Part shown: piece by piece, positions 46,652-57,817 of the stretch | Position numbering within the stretch: position 1 is the stretch's first letter | How the letters are laid out: each line of letters opens with the position of its first letter | Source of the DNA: Hawksworthiomyces lignivorus | Taxonomy: Eukaryota > Ascomycota > Sordariomycetes > Ophiostomatales > Ophiostomataceae | Assembly (NCBI GenBank): GCA_002917075.1 | Contig: NTMA01000002.1 | Span: 620,001 to 684,000, forward strand | Length of the DNA stretch: 64,000 nucleotides | Direction of reading: 5' to 3' | Notes under the pieces: model-generated | What the model was told of the DNA's origin: nothing | Database searches by the model: none | The model's input: only the letters and a program-made list of their open reading frames with translations | Made by a program: the position numbers and the translations under genes

Positions 46652-48805
46652 TTTGGTTTGGGAAAGATTTTTTTAGTTGTATCTTGCTTCAAGCAGATAG
46701 ATTTTGTAAGGAAATCACAGCGCGAGTGATAAGTTATATTATTTTAGAAATTCTGTCAGATTTAAAGGATATATTCGTTGGAAATCATAATGACTGGAGA
46801 AAAGGAATCTAAACAGGAACGGCTGTCTTTATTTATTTTTGTCCGAGATACTTCTCTAAAAAATATTTTATTTTAAATACCAGATGAAAGTGTCCCGCCG
46901 TGATCATGTTTCAAAGAGCGGTGAGAAACAAGGATGGATTCATCTTATGAAAGACGTGTTGATTTTCTCTTTATAGTCCGTCTTCTACCTTCATATGAAG
47001 ATATCAGATAGATCACTATGCTGTCTTAGTTTAGTGTCCAACTAGCATGAACAATTTTATACTTTGATGCTTTCCGATTTATCTAACACGTATTAGTTCT
47101 AGGACATCAGGAGCAACACAATGTTCAGATAACAGTAAGCACGCGTTGGGTGTAGACTAAAGGATAGGGCGTGTTATGCAATCTTTTGCTTTCAATGGCA
47201 CGCATAGTGATCAGCATCGCGACACCATGACATTATGACAACTAACTAGATCACCAATATCAAGCACAAATCAAAAGGTCTAATTTGAGACATGTAACGT
47301 ATACAACGATATCTTTCTTCACTATTTTGATTGTCATAACTTCCAATAACCTTACGAATAACGCCTGATATCTGTCTTAAATTTGAAGACGCCGAGGGCA
47401 ACATGCATCATGGCCAGCTGTGGTGGGGGGTTTAGTGTAGAAGGCGCTGTCGGGTTAGAAGTTGATGCCTGGGGACAGGAGCAAAGAGAAGATCACCACA
47501 TAGGTACTGACTCCGCTGGCAGCAATGGGTGATTCTATTAACATTATTTTGCAGATGATTTTTTTAAGAATTCTGAATTCTCAAACGAAGGCAACATCCC
47601 AAAATTGTGTTTTCATTATTTTCATTATTTCATATTGAAAGTCTTAGGCCGAACAAGGCTACAAACATTACCTAACTAACGAATATATGAGTGTCGGTTT
47701 TTCTTTGCCAGATATTTCTCACATCAATGCGCCAATAATTTGAGTTCTATCCACTCGTTTGATGGTAAAGACTGGGAAACTTTTGTCACAAATATTTATT
47801 TACTACTCTATCTCTATCTTATCTACCGCCCGGCTTCATTATCTTGGGTTTCCAAATATATGCATAGCAACTGCTCCACAAAGGAAATAATATAAAGGCG
47901 ACAGGTCAGTGTTCATGTCAACCCCCCCCTTTGAGTCAAACGCTGGGTTTGATTTCTAGCCAATCAATGCCGTGCCTGACAGCATGATTCAATGATCTTG
48001 CACTGAAGCTTGCACTAAAGCATATCTACTGTGCCCACTTACATAGACAAAACGCCGGAATGGGAACGGTGCATATGCGGCATGCCGGCACCGACGGCAA
48101 TTGGCATTCTCAATGGTTTGACTTAGCTTCAGTCTTTTCATTTCTCACGAGTCCACCTGCAAAGCTAAAGCCGGCCGCTTTTCGGCGCCACACTGGTTTG
48201 AGACAGCTCCCGAACTAAGCTTAGAAAATTTGATAGTTAAAATGTGCCATGAACCTTATTTTTGCACACCGTTATCATTATGAGATTTCTTCCTATGTTA
48301 CCATATTAAGATCGACAAGAACTTCGGTTATGAATTCGACGAAATTTAAATTTAGAGTTAAAATAAAATCCGTCTTGCTGTTTTAGTGTGAGGGAATCTG
48401 TTTTGATATTTGCTGATAAAATTCATTTCCAAGGGAAAATTTTAGGTTATTTTGGCATTTGATATTTTTTTTTTAAAAAAAATCTGTGTAAACGGAAAAT
48501 TATTGGAATTGAAAGCTATTCTTGGTCGTAAAAACAATCACAGCGACCTACAATAGAGACTTGCATTACCGATATCAAAGTCTTATATATATCTCACTTT
48601 ACCTTGAATTATCTACGGAAATGACTAGACCAAACCAATCTCTCTGCAGAGATCTCGTACCAAGAGAAAATACATTAGCGGACACATATGATAGAAATGG
48701 CAGGCGGGAAAGAAGGTACTTCTTGATATTGCTCTGTACATGCTTCAGCATTTGTCGTTCCGTAAATGTGAATGTCCTCCACCAACACTTTTAGTCTCTT
48801 GCCAC
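46652..48805. other. 2.1 kb AT-rich non-coding region left of the sugar cluster
   Basis: No gene seen. Very AT-rich at 46660-47060 and 48220-48540 with many TTTAAAATAAA-like runs and few long frames. This may be an old, RIP-mutated repeat, but I see no terminal repeats. It marks a sharp change to the GC-richer genes starting at 48806. Confidence 0.5.
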
Positions 48806-49737
48806 TTAAGGAATGGTAAAGGCACCATCGATGACGAGGTTGGAGCCGGTCATGTAGCAGCAGGCGTCGCTAGCAAGGAAGACGTAGATCTGGACAGATT
48901 GGTCAGAGAATGGAACGCGGGACTTTCTTTTCGTTCTTTACTTACGCCTTTTAGCTCAGCAGGATGGCACACACGACCACCGGGAATCATGGCCAGCCAC
49001 TTTTCCATCAGCTCGGCTGGTTGATTTGTCAGAACTGAACGGGTTAGCTGTGATTCTTTCCTCAAAGCCATCTACTCTTCCTTTTCCCGTCTCTCCATCC
49101 ACTCACTCTCTGTCATGACATAGCCCGGCGACACGCAGTTGACTCGGGCAAATTCGGTCCACTCCACGGCCAAGCTGCGTGCCAGCTGCAGGACGCCAGC
49201 CTTGGAGGCGTTGTAGGCGGCCTGGGTCTGGGGCACATTGACGAGCGAGGCGCTGACGGATGCGGTGATGATGAGGTTGCCGCGCCCCTGCTTCTTGAAC
49301 AGGCGGCCGGCGGCGACGGCCGTCCAGAGGGGGCCGTCGTAGTTGACGCTGTTGGTAAATGCCCAGGTCTCCTCGTCGTACTCAAGCGACGGCACATTCT
49401 GGCAGACGCCAGCGTTGGCGACGACAATGTCGACGCGTCCATGGCCGAACTCTTCGGCAATCTGGTTGATGGTGGCGGTGATGGTCGCGCGCTGTGTCAC
49501 GTCCGACTTGTAGGCCTGGATGCGCTGGCCGGTCTGGGCGGCTATGCGCGCACAGGTCTCGGCCGTGTTGGTGCTCTGCTTGTAGACAAAGGCCACGTCG
49601 GCGCCTGCCTCGGCTAGGCCGGTGACAATCTGAAGGCCGATGCCACGCGAGCCACCGGTGACAATGGCAATCTTGCCCTTGAGCGAGAATTGCGAGAGCA
49701 CAGGCGTGTGCACGTCTGCTGGTTGGTAGAGAGGCAT
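48806..49737 (-). CDS. Short-chain dehydrogenase/reductase, sorbose/mannitol-reductase-like
   Basis: Three exons on the minus strand: 49737-49107, 49034-48946 and 48889-48806, giving 267 residues, the classical SDR length. The Rossmann Gly motif TGGSRGIG follows KGKIAIVTG. Further marks are NAGVCQNVP (NNAG-type), catalytic Ser in IITASVSASLV, the YNASK Tyr/Lys pair, CVSPGYVMTE and the end GSNLVIDGAFTIP. Fungal relatives (sorbose reductase, NADP-mannitol dehydrogenase, xylulose reductase types) interconvert ketoses and sugar alcohols with NADP(H) in the cytosol. Divergently arranged with the Zn2Cys6 regulator (663 bases between starts), which suggests common control. It is the first gene of the proposed sugar-catabolism block. 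Confidence 0.87.
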
Positions 49738-50400
49738 GTTGGGTCCTTTTTACTCTTCCTCGTTGATTCACAGAGCAATTGAGAGCGAACGACGATCATG
49801 TCTCTTCTATTCGGGCCATCGCAGGGACACTGACCCTTTTCAACAACCAGTGTTGGTTTACTCGTAGAAGACATTTTACGTGATCTAGACTATTTTCAGA
49901 TTCAAAGATCGAACTGATTCGGTGTCGTCACGATCTCGCCCTTTTTTCTTTCTTCTTTTCCATTTTCTCCATTCTTTCTCTCTTCTCTTTCTCTCACGAT
50001 AAGTTGTCGATGAGGATCCGCCCTCGTCTCGATCCCCAAGCTAACGATAACACGTTTGGTAGCCCCATATTTTCTAATGGCTTAATTTTTAGGGGTTCAA
50101 TGAGGGGCACCAACTTTTCCGCGACTGGCAAACTTGGCTTGCTTCATGTGACGCTTCAATATCTTTTGGCGTCTCTTCCTCATTTGCTTTTATGCTCCAC
50201 AGCTTCTTAGAGTCTTCCAATGAAATAAAGTACTTAGCCCTCGTGTCGACACAATTCCTGCTTCTCTATGCCCAGACACAGACACACTCTTCTAGATCGT
50301 TGCGAGCCACAGCCCTGCGGTCGCCATCCAGCGCAATTTGAGTGCATTTCGTCGACGAGCAGAGTACGTGCGCGGTGATGATTGGATGTGTTCCTGGCCG
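49738..50400. promoter_or_regulatory. Divergent promoter: SDR / Zn2Cys6 regulator
   Basis: 663 bases with a long TTTCTTTCTTCTTTTCC tract (about 49945-49998). No gene. The regulator may start slightly inside this region (see that entry). Confidence 0.4.
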
Positions 50401-52826
50401 ATGCAGAACATGCCGACCACCAGCGCATCTGGCTCTGGGAACCTGGAGCCGCGTTTCAGCCGCGGCCGCAAGAGCCGTGGCCGCGGCCTCCGCAAGACCA
50501 CCGGATGGTGCGTCTATACCGCTCTCCCCCATCTGACCCCTCTCCCCCACACCCCGTTTGACCATTGCATAGTTTGATGTGTCGGAGGAGGCACGTCAGC
50601 TGCGACGAGCTGAAACCTGTGTGCGGCGGCTGCAGCAGAACAAAGCAGGTGTGTGTGTATCACCCGCAGAACAGCCTGGACACGACCAGCTCAGCATCCA
50701 CCACTGGCAGTGCACGCCATGAAAAAGGAGAAAACAAAGCAGGGAGGGACGAAAACAGCGTCCGGTCACCGGCAGGGCTTCCGGTTGCTGTCGTTGGGGC
50801 CGAGGATGCCGGCATGACAGACACCGCTCGACAGCCGCCGACGCCGACGCAGCAGCAGCGGCGGCGAGATGCTGCAAGAGTGCCTCCTGAGGCGTCGACC
50901 TCGCCGCAGGCGTACCGCGTGCTGCTGGCGGACGGGCAGCATGCTTCGACACCAATTGCTGTGACCCAGTCAGCCATGGTCACAGCCAGCATCACGGTCG
51001 CGGCCGCGGCACCTTCGACCGCAGGAGCCGCCTCCGCCTCGGCGGTCTCCCAGAACACGGCCCGGACCGTGGATACGCCATCGACGAGCTACAGCCACAG
51101 TCTGCACAGCCCCCAGCAAACACGCAATTACGCTCCCTCTGTATCGTCGGGCCGCATGTCTGTCTCGCAGGACGTCTTGGGGTCGGCCTCCGTCTTCTCC
51201 ATGGTGCCCAATGTCGAGTCGGCGACGGCGCAATGGCTGGGCCTTCTGATAGGTGACGCCACGCAAGAAGCAGACGGCGGGCTGCCCGCCTTTGAGTGGG
51301 AAGAGTCGGGGGGCCTGGACATCTTCGGCAACTCGGTGGCCGACGCCGCTGCCGACGTGCCTGTGGCGAGCCAGGACCTCGGCGACAGCCAGGCCGGCGG
51401 CGGCCTGCCTCTGCTGCACGATGCCAGCAGCAGCCGGAGCAACAGCTCGAACCCGGTGCTGCAGGAGCGCATTGCCCGGCTGGCCGGCGAGCAGCAGCTG
51501 TTTGAGACGCAGGAGTGGCACTCGGCCATCCCTATCGAGCTGCTGCCGCACGAACACTTTCTCTTCCAGCACTTTATCCTGAACATCAGCTGCACTGTAG
51601 GTGCCTCTCTAGGAGGAGCTCTGAAGAAAAGATCTTGCATGTGCTGACTAGTGCAGATGGACCTCTTTGACCTCAAAAAGTCGTTCGGCACTTTTGTGCC
51701 TCACCTCGCTGTAAGTTCCTTCTACCCTTCTCTCGCCTGCCTTACTTCGCTGACTGCCTAGATGCACAACGTAGGCCTCATCAATGCCATCCTCGCCCTG
51801 TCCGTCCGCCACCTGTCCCTCAAGGCCAAAGAAGCCGGCAGCAGCCTCGAAGAGTCCCACCTGCCCAGCACCAACGAGGCCATCCGCTACTACTATAAGA
51901 CGCTGCACTACATCCAGAAGGCCATGGAGTACGACACCTACAAGACCAGCCTGGAGCTGCTGGCCACGTCCATCATCGTGTCCACCTACGAGATGCTTGA
52001 CGGCTCGAGCAAGGACTGGGAGCGCCACCTCAAGGGCGTCTTCCTGATCCAGCGCTCGCAGGTCATCCACGGCGACTCCGGCGGCCTGCGGCAGGCCGTC
52101 TGGTGGTCGTGGCTGTGCCAGGACGTGTGGGCTGCCTTCCGTGAGCGCCGCAAGCCGCTGACGTTCTGGCAGCCCACGCGCTCGCTGGACGAGCTCGACC
52201 CCTACGAGCTGGCCGCGCGGTCCGTGCTGTTCTTCGCGCGCGTCGTTGCCTTCTGCTCGACCGAGGAGACGGAGAGGCACCGCGGCTCGCCGAGCGTGCG
52301 CATCGCTAAGGCCGACGCCCTGTTCGAGAGCCTCGAGGACTGGCGCCGCCACCACACCGTCGAGTTCGACCCGCTGCCGACGCTGCAGCTGCCGGGCGAC
52401 GTCTTCCAGCCGCTGTGGATCCACCCGCCCGCGTTCGGCGTCGCCACCCAGCTCTACTACTGCGCCCTCATCCTCCTCACCCTCAACCGGCCGATGGTCG
52501 GTGACCTCGACGCCTATCTGCAGCAGCGTAAGCAGATCAAGCGCTACGTCTCCGTCGTGTGCGGCATAGCCATGACCATGACCGAGAGCGCATCCAGCAC
52601 AATGTGCTCTCAGTGTCTCTTTATTGGTGTGTAATTTGCTTTCTTCTTCGTGTTCTCTTTGTCTCATTTTATTTCGTCTGCTGACCTTGCAGCCGGACTA
52701 TCTATCGAGGATGCCAAGCGGCAGATGGCCGTCCTCGACCTCCTTGAGCGCTGCCGCCAACGGGCTGCCTGGCCGGCCACGCCGCTGGGCGAAGAGCTGG
52801 CGCGGAAATGGCAGGAGTCGAGTTGA
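50401..52826 (+). CDS. Zn2Cys6 transcription factor with fungal-specific regulatory domain
   Basis: Five exons: 50401-50507, 50573-51596, 51657-51710, 51762-52626 and 52693-52826, giving 727 residues. After a basic stretch (FSRGRKSRGRGLRKTTG) the binuclear zinc cluster is complete across the first splice junction: Cys36, Cys39, Cys46, Cys53, Cys56, Cys63 (CLMCRRRHVSCDELKPVCGG). A linker of about 250 Ser/Ala/Thr-rich residues follows. The middle homology domain begins at HNVGLINAILALSVRHLSLK and continues with SLELLATSIIVSTYEMLDGS and WWSWLCQDVWAAFRERRKPL. The end is DLLERCRQRAAWP. Such proteins bind CGG half-sites and activate nearby catabolic genes. It is the only regulator in the 48.8-61.8 kb block and sits inside it, so it probably controls that block. 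In-frame ATGs at 50386, 50401 and 50410 make the exact start uncertain. The Arg/Ala-rich linker produces long shadow frames on the other strand. Confidence 0.9.
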
Positions 52827-52914
52827 TCTCCTGATTGGCATTATGTATTTAGTTGAGATCAATTTAGAAAAGAAAGAAGAATAGCCTCTATTTCTACTCT
52901 AATACCACTGCTTT

Positions 52915-53844
52915 CTATGCCTTTCCTGCCGAGCCGCAAATCTCCATCCAGCCGACCGTCTGGGCAATGACCTTCTCGACACCCTCCTCGATGATAGTGG
53001 TGTGCGGCGAGGTGCCGATGCGGGCCTTGAGGTGCGTGTAGTAGTCGTCCAGCGACAGCCGGTTGACGTTGATCTTGGACACGCCGGTGGCGATGCACTT
53101 CTTCATGGTCTCGGGGTCGAAGCCGTTGGTGCCGTGCAGCACCAGGCGCACGCGGCCGCCAACTTGCTTGCGGATGGTTGCGAGTCTGCGTTGTCAGCCA
53201 TACCTGCCACCTGCTGCTCTCGCTGTTGTCCTCAGCACCCACCTCTCGTAGTCCAGCTGCGGTCCCTGCGGGCCATACTCCCCGTGCACATTGCCAAATG
53301 CCGGCGCCAGTCCATCAACGCCGGTGGAAATAAAGTCCTCGACCTCAGCCGACGTGGTCATGCTTGCCTCGAGCCCGGCCGTTTCCTGCACGCCGTCCTC
53401 ACCGCCTTCGATGCGGCCCGGCTCAGCCTCGGTGGCAATGTGGCGCTCGTGGCAGTAGCGCACGAGTGTGGCCGTCTTGGCCAGGTTCTCGGCCTTGTCG
53501 TAGTGCGACATGTCCACCATGATGCTGTCGAAGGGCAGGTCGTCGGCCGCGCGACGGATCATGGCCTCGTCTTGCGCGTGGTCCAGGTGCACGGCCACCG
53601 GAACCTTCGCCCGCCGCGCAGCTTCGGCACCTGCGCGCACCAGCAGGCCGTCGGAGAAGGAGATGGCCCAGGGGAAGAACTGTAGGATCAGGGGCGAGCG
53701 CGCCTGCTCGGCCGCGCGCACGAGACCCAGTATCTGCTCCAGGTTGTATGCGATGGCGGCGATGACGCCGTATCCGCCCTTCTCGGCCGCCTCCAGGATC
53801 TGGATGCTGCGGTTTGATTTCTTCCAGTCGTTCGCCGTAGTCAT
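52915..53844 (-). CDS. Class II (zinc) ketose-bisphosphate-type aldolase
   Basis: Two exons on the minus strand, 53844-53243 and 53185-52915, giving 290 residues, the length of KbaY/GatY/FBA-II-like proteins. Visible motifs: VPVAVHLDHAQD (Asp88 catalytic, His89 zinc), EAEPGRIEGGEDG, PAFGNVHGEYGPQGP (His zinc), VLHGTNGFDPETMKKCIATG (His zinc and phosphate loop) and SKINVNRL. The family cleaves or joins ketose phosphates through zinc and an enediolate. In this fungus it is probably not the glycolytic enzyme, because it lies between a regulator (88 bases, tail to tail) and a lactonase (divergent, 333 bases). The upstream in-frame leader (53907-53847) is charged and unlike the family, so the start MTTANDWKK is chosen. 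No kinase is nearby, so either a general kinase supplies the substrate or the enzyme has shifted to a non-phosphorylated one. Confidence 0.88.
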
Positions 53845-54177
53845 TTTGGATCTGTTCTTGGTCTCCTCCTTACTCAGTTTATTTTTTGCGTTTTCAAAGT
53901 TGGCCAAGAAGGGACGTGTCTATTAAAGAGCACTAGACAACTATCTTCGCAAGTTTACAAATGCAAGCTTTCTCATAAGAGGACAAGCAGAAGCTTCAGC
54001 TCCCCTGCACTATGTTATTGGCCGACCAATACAGCTCTGGGGAGATAGTGTGGTCTCAATCTCGTCTCGAGGGTAAACTAGCCAAATTTGTATTGTTAGT
54101 ATATCTAGCCCGGATGCAAGGCGCGGACGGAAAATGCAGCTGCAGAGCAACCAACCCCGAGTGTTTGCAAAGCCGCC
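53845..54177. promoter_or_regulatory. Divergent promoter: aldolase / lactonase, with paired CCAAT boxes
   Basis: 333 bases shared by two starts. It contains ATTGGCCGACCAAT at 54017-54030, an inverted repeat that offers a CCAAT box to each direction, and CGG-containing sites at about 54111 and 54126. Confidence 0.45.
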
Positions 54178-55185
54178 ATGCCCGACAGTGCTTCCTCGGT
54201 GGCCTGGAAGACGCATGACGCCGGCTTCCAGGCCATTACCGGCCCCGCGCCCACACTTGAGATGTTGTTGCACTTTGACGAATACCCCTTTGCGCACGAG
54301 GCCGGCGTGTTCTTTGACGCGACCGACGAGCTCTTCATCACGAGCAACCTGTTCTGCGACGCGGCTGGCCACAGGAAGGTGCAGATCAGCCGCATCGTGC
54401 TGGACGGTACTCGTCAGCGGCCACCGCAGCGCTACGAGATCGACTGCGAGGCCATCCACATGGGCAACGGTGGCGTCAACTACCAGGGTGGCATCCTGTT
54501 CTGCGCTCAGGGGTCCATAACGGCACCAAGCGGGCTGTTCCACATGGAGGTGGCGGCGCCATACCGCACGACGGCGGTGGTGACAAGCTTCCTGGGACGG
54601 TCGTTCAACTCGGTCAACGACGTGGTGGTGCACAGCGACGGCAGCCTCTGGTTCACGGACCCCAGCTATGGGTACGAGCAGGGCTACCGGCCGCGGCCGC
54701 AGCTGCCGAGCCAGGTGTACCGCTACGACCCGGCCGGCGATGCCATCCGCGCGGTGGCCGACGGCTTTGGCCACCCCAATGGGCTCTGCTTCTCGCCGGA
54801 CGAGAAGACGCTTTACGTGACGGACACGGACTGGATCTGCGGTGACGGTTCCACCGACGACAGCCGCGCATCGTCCATCTACGCGTTCGACGTCGTCTAC
54901 CGCCACGGCGCACCGTCGCTAGTTAACCGGCGGCTGTTCGCCATGGCAGACTGCGGCATCCCCGACGGCATCAAGTGCGACACGGAGGGAAACGTGTACA
55001 GCGGCTGTGGTGACGGCGTCAACGTGTGGTCGCCCGGTGGGGTGCTGCTGGGCAAGATCCTGGTGGACGGCGGCGCGGCCAACTTCTGCTTCGGCCGCGG
55101 CGGGGAGCTGTTCATCCTCAACGAGACGCGGCTGTGGCGGGCGCAGCTGGGACCGGGCGTGAAGGGAGCCCTGCTGGGGATCTGA
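54178..55185 (+). CDS. SMP-30/gluconolactonase-family lactonase
   Basis: Single exon, 335 residues, usual for fungal members of the family. The six-bladed propeller is recognised by the metal site residues: Glu in FAHEAGVFFDATDELF, Asn in FNSVNDVVVHSDGSLWFTDP and the Asp in CFSPDEKTLYVTDTDW. Also present are GFGHPNGLCFSP, GIPDGIKCDTEGNVYSGCGD, GVNVWSPGG and LGKILVDGGAANFCFG. Such enzymes open sugar-acid lactones (gluconolactone, L-rhamnonolactone, xylonolactone and others) using a divalent metal, in the cytosol. There is no signal peptide. In this cluster it would follow an aldose 1-dehydrogenase (the SDR at 56911-57817) and yield an aldonate. All metal residues are present. The start is the ATG giving MPDSASSVAW; an earlier in-frame start is not available. 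Confidence 0.9.
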   Translation: MPDSASSVAWKTHDAGFQAITGPAPTLEMLLHFDEYPFAHEAGVFFDATDELFITSNLFCDAAGHRKVQISRIVLDGTRQRPPQRYEIDCEAIHMGNGGVNYQGGILFCAQGSITAPSGLFHMEVAAPYRTTAVVTSFLGRSFNSVNDVVVHSDGSLWFTDPSYGYEQGYRPRPQLPSQVYRYDPAGDAIRAVADGFGHPNGLCFSPDEKTLYVTDTDWICGDGSTDDSRASSIYAFDVVYRHGAPSLVNRRLFAMADCGIPDGIKCDTEGNVYSGCGDGVNVWSPGGVLLGKILVDGGAANFCFGRGGELFILNETRLWRAQLGPGVKGALLGI

Positions 55186-55656
55186 GACTAGGGCATAGAA
55201 AGTACAAGCAAATTGGTAGCCTCTTGTTTTGCATTCCTGAGTGAGGTTACATCAACATGTGCGGAGAAGTTGCGAACTCCAAAATGACCACTTTTCCCCC
55301 GCATTAGCTTTGTAAAGTGGAGTACGTAGATGTAAATGGGTGAGTCGGCTGTCGCTCCTGTGGATATGCCCTCGAAACGAGGCACGATACAAGCTGCGAC
55401 GGAGCTACACTGGCCAGACTCTTGCGGCGGGGCGTGGCAGCTCGCTCCATCGTGAAACTCTGCCAGGGGCGCCGCGGGGTACAAAGAAAGCTGTCCTGGC
55501 TGAGGAGTTGTTGATGGGACGGAAAGAGACGAGCGATTGGCAATTGAGTTAACGAATCGAAGTAAACAGAGCTGCAGTTAACAAGTTGACTACAGCTCTC
55601 CGCCTTAAGAGGACGAAAACTATACGAAAGACTGCGATAAGCATACAAGAAGGTCC
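55186..55656. other. Intergenic region upstream of the aldo-keto reductase
   Basis: 470 bases, no gene. No clear TATA element. Confidence 0.45.
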
Positions 55657-56792
55657 ATGTTCCGCCGTGCCCTTACCCGGGCGCTGTCGCCGCACGCCCG
55701 CCTGCTGCCGGTATCGATGCCCGGCCAGATCCAGGCCATGCGCAGCATCACGACGCGTGCGACGACGTTCCGGCTCAACACTGGCGCACGGATCCCCGCA
55801 CTTGGCTTCGGCACGTTCCAGGACGCGAATGCGCAGGAGGACGCGGTGGCCAAGTGCCTGCAGGCGGGCTTCCGCATGATCGACACGGCGCAGGTGTACA
55901 ACGTCGAGCGCGAGGTCGGCCGCGGGCTCAAGAAGAGTGGCGTGGCGCGCGAAGACATCTTCCTGGGCACGAAGCTGTGGTGCAACACGTTCCACCCAGA
56001 CGACGTGGCCGGCGCGCTGGACTACTCGCTGCAGGAGCTGGACACGCCGTACGTGGACTTGTTGCTGATGCACTACCCGGTGGTGTTTGTGCGCGGGGAA
56101 GAGCGTTTCCCGCGCGACGCCGACGGCAAGATGATCCTGGGCAAAACGACGTTTGTCGACACGTGGAAGGCCATGGAGAAGCTGCTGAGCTCGGGCAGGG
56201 TCAAGGCGCTGGGCGTGTCCAACTTTAGCCAGGGAGAAATCCAGACGCTGCTGGACGAGTGCTCCGTGGTAAGTTCATCTGCCCTCATGCTAAGGGGATC
56301 TGTCGCTAATATGATTGAAAATAAAAGGCACCAGCCGTCCACCAGATGGAGGTGCACCCGTACCTGCAGCAGAAGGGCTTCAACGCATGGCTCAAATCCA
56401 AGGGCATCCACGTTATCCAGTTCAGCCCGCTGGGCAACATGAATCCCTTTTACCGCGAGACGGGCTGGAGCAAAGACATCGCCCACACCATGCCGCCCAT
56501 CATCGAGAGCCCACTGCTGCTGGAGATCGGGCGCAAGTACGGCAAGACTCCCGTGCAGGTTGCGCTGGCCTGGGGCATTAACAGCGGCCGGTCGGTGATT
56601 CCCAAGAGCGTGATCGACTGGCAGATTGAACAGAACCTCGAGGCGGACTTTGCTCTGGACGCCGATGACATTGAGCGCATCGCCGCGATGGATCAGAAGG
56701 CGCGCTTCAACGACCCGAGCGCTGACTACCAGTACCGGCTGTATAGCGACCTGGAAGGTATCGAGGGAACGCGGGAGGGAAAGACTCACTAA
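55657..56792 (+). CDS. Aldo-keto reductase with probable mitochondrial presequence
   Basis: Exons 55657-56268 and 56328-56792 give 358 residues. The first 35 residues are rich in Arg/Ala/Ser and lack acids (MFRRALTRALSPHARLLPVS), as in mitochondrial presequences. A second ATG at residue 21 could yield a cytosolic form. The AKR barrel has the full catalytic tetrad Asp76, Tyr81, Lys106 and His139 (GFRMIDTAQVYN, FLGTKLWC, DLLLMHYP), GVSNFSQGEIQTLL, QMEVHPYLQQKGFNAWLKSK and the coenzyme motif SVIPKSVIDWQIEQN. It should reduce aldehydes or ketoses with NADPH, for example glycerone, lactaldehyde or an aldose released by the aldolase. The intron ends in AAAAG, with GCTAAT as likely branch site. Same strand as the lactonase, 470 bases downstream. 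Confidence 0.9.
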
Positions 56793-56910
56793 TGGCTATC
56801 TGTAATATGAAAGTTTGTAGTCTTTATTTTCTGTTATAAACTTACGAGCATAAATAGACACCTAGGGCAAAAAATCATGAAATATAATATTATTTTCTAT
56901 TTGACTATCG

Positions 56911-57817
56911 TTACTGAAGATGAACAAACATGCCGCCGTCTGCTAGCACCTGCGAGCCCGTCATGTAGCCGCTGAGCTCTTCACAGGCTAGGAAGACGGC
57001 GGGCCCAGCCATGTCCTCGGGCTTGCCCACGCGGCCCATGGGAATGCGCTGCTCCAGGTATGTGCGCTTGACGTCGTTTTGCATGTCGTCCTCGGCTAGC
57101 TGCGTGTGGATGGTGCCCGGCAGCAGCGCGTTGCAGCGGATGCGGTGCTCGGCCAGCGCAATGGCCATAGACTGCATCATCGACAGTACGGCCGCCTTGG
57201 TCGGCGTGTAGTGCACCTGTAGCCCGCCGCCCACCAGCGCGCTGATGCTGGAGATGCCGATGATGGCGCCGCCGCGGCCCTGCTCGACCATCTGCCGCGC
57301 CGCAGCCTGGCAGGCGTAGAAGGCGCCGTTGACGTTGACCTTCATGGATGTGTCAAACATTTCTTTTTCGATGCTGCCAGAATCAGAAGGTCAGCAGATC
57401 CGAGTGTCGAAGAATGACAACAATGTTGTAAACAGTCTGCAATACGTGCCTCAGAAACTCGCGCGCCTTGAATATGCCCGCGTTTGCCACGAAAATGTCC
57501 AGCGCACCCCATTTCTTCACCGCCGCTGCCACCAGCGTCTTGCCCGTCTGCGGGTCCGTCACGTCGCCCGCAATCTCAATCAGCTCGCCCGCCAGCGGTG
57601 CATTCGGCGAATTGGCTGCGTCCTGGATGCTGCGCAGCGCCGCCGCTTCTTCTATCAGACTCTTGCGGTGCGGCTCGTCCTTCGGTAGGCCCAGGTGGTT
57701 TACAGCCACGTTGCAGCCTTGCCGTAGGTACTCTAGCGTGATGGCCCGGCCGATGCCTGTCGTGCCACCGGTGATGGCCGCCGTCTTGCCCGCCAGGAGT
57801 CGCCAGGCTGGAGCCAT
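56911..57817 (-). CDS. Aldose 1-dehydrogenase, SDR family, close to fungal L-rhamnose 1-dehydrogenase
   Basis: Two exons on the minus strand, 57817-57450 and 57373-56911, giving 276 residues. The sequence matches, block by block, what I remember of yeast L-rhamnose 1-dehydrogenase (LRA1/RHA1): AITGGTTGIGRAITLEYLRQ, NVAVNHLGLP, IAGDVTDPQTGKTLV, NAGIFKAREFLS, QGRGGAIIGISSISALVGGG (catalytic Ser), VHYTPTKAAVLSMMQSMAIA (Tyr/Lys), IRCNALLPGTIHT and VLADGGMFVHLQ. LRA1 oxidises L-rhamnose (and L-lyxose or L-mannose) to the 1,4-lactone with NAD. This supports a first oxidative step feeding the lactonase at 54178. The intron has a GC donor (CTGAG then GCACGT) and a CAG acceptor. The alternative GT donor a few bases on breaks the frame. 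Substrate identity is inference; related SDRs act on other aldoses. Confidence 0.87.

Noticed and set aside
51648..52667. 339-codon minus-strand frame opposite the Zn2Cys6 gene
   Set aside because: Shadow of the GC-rich coding strand; the plus strand carries recognised domains and consistent introns.
53002..53685. 227-codon plus-strand frame opposite the aldolase
   Set aside because: Antisense shadow; the minus strand shows zinc ligands and conserved motifs of class II aldolases.
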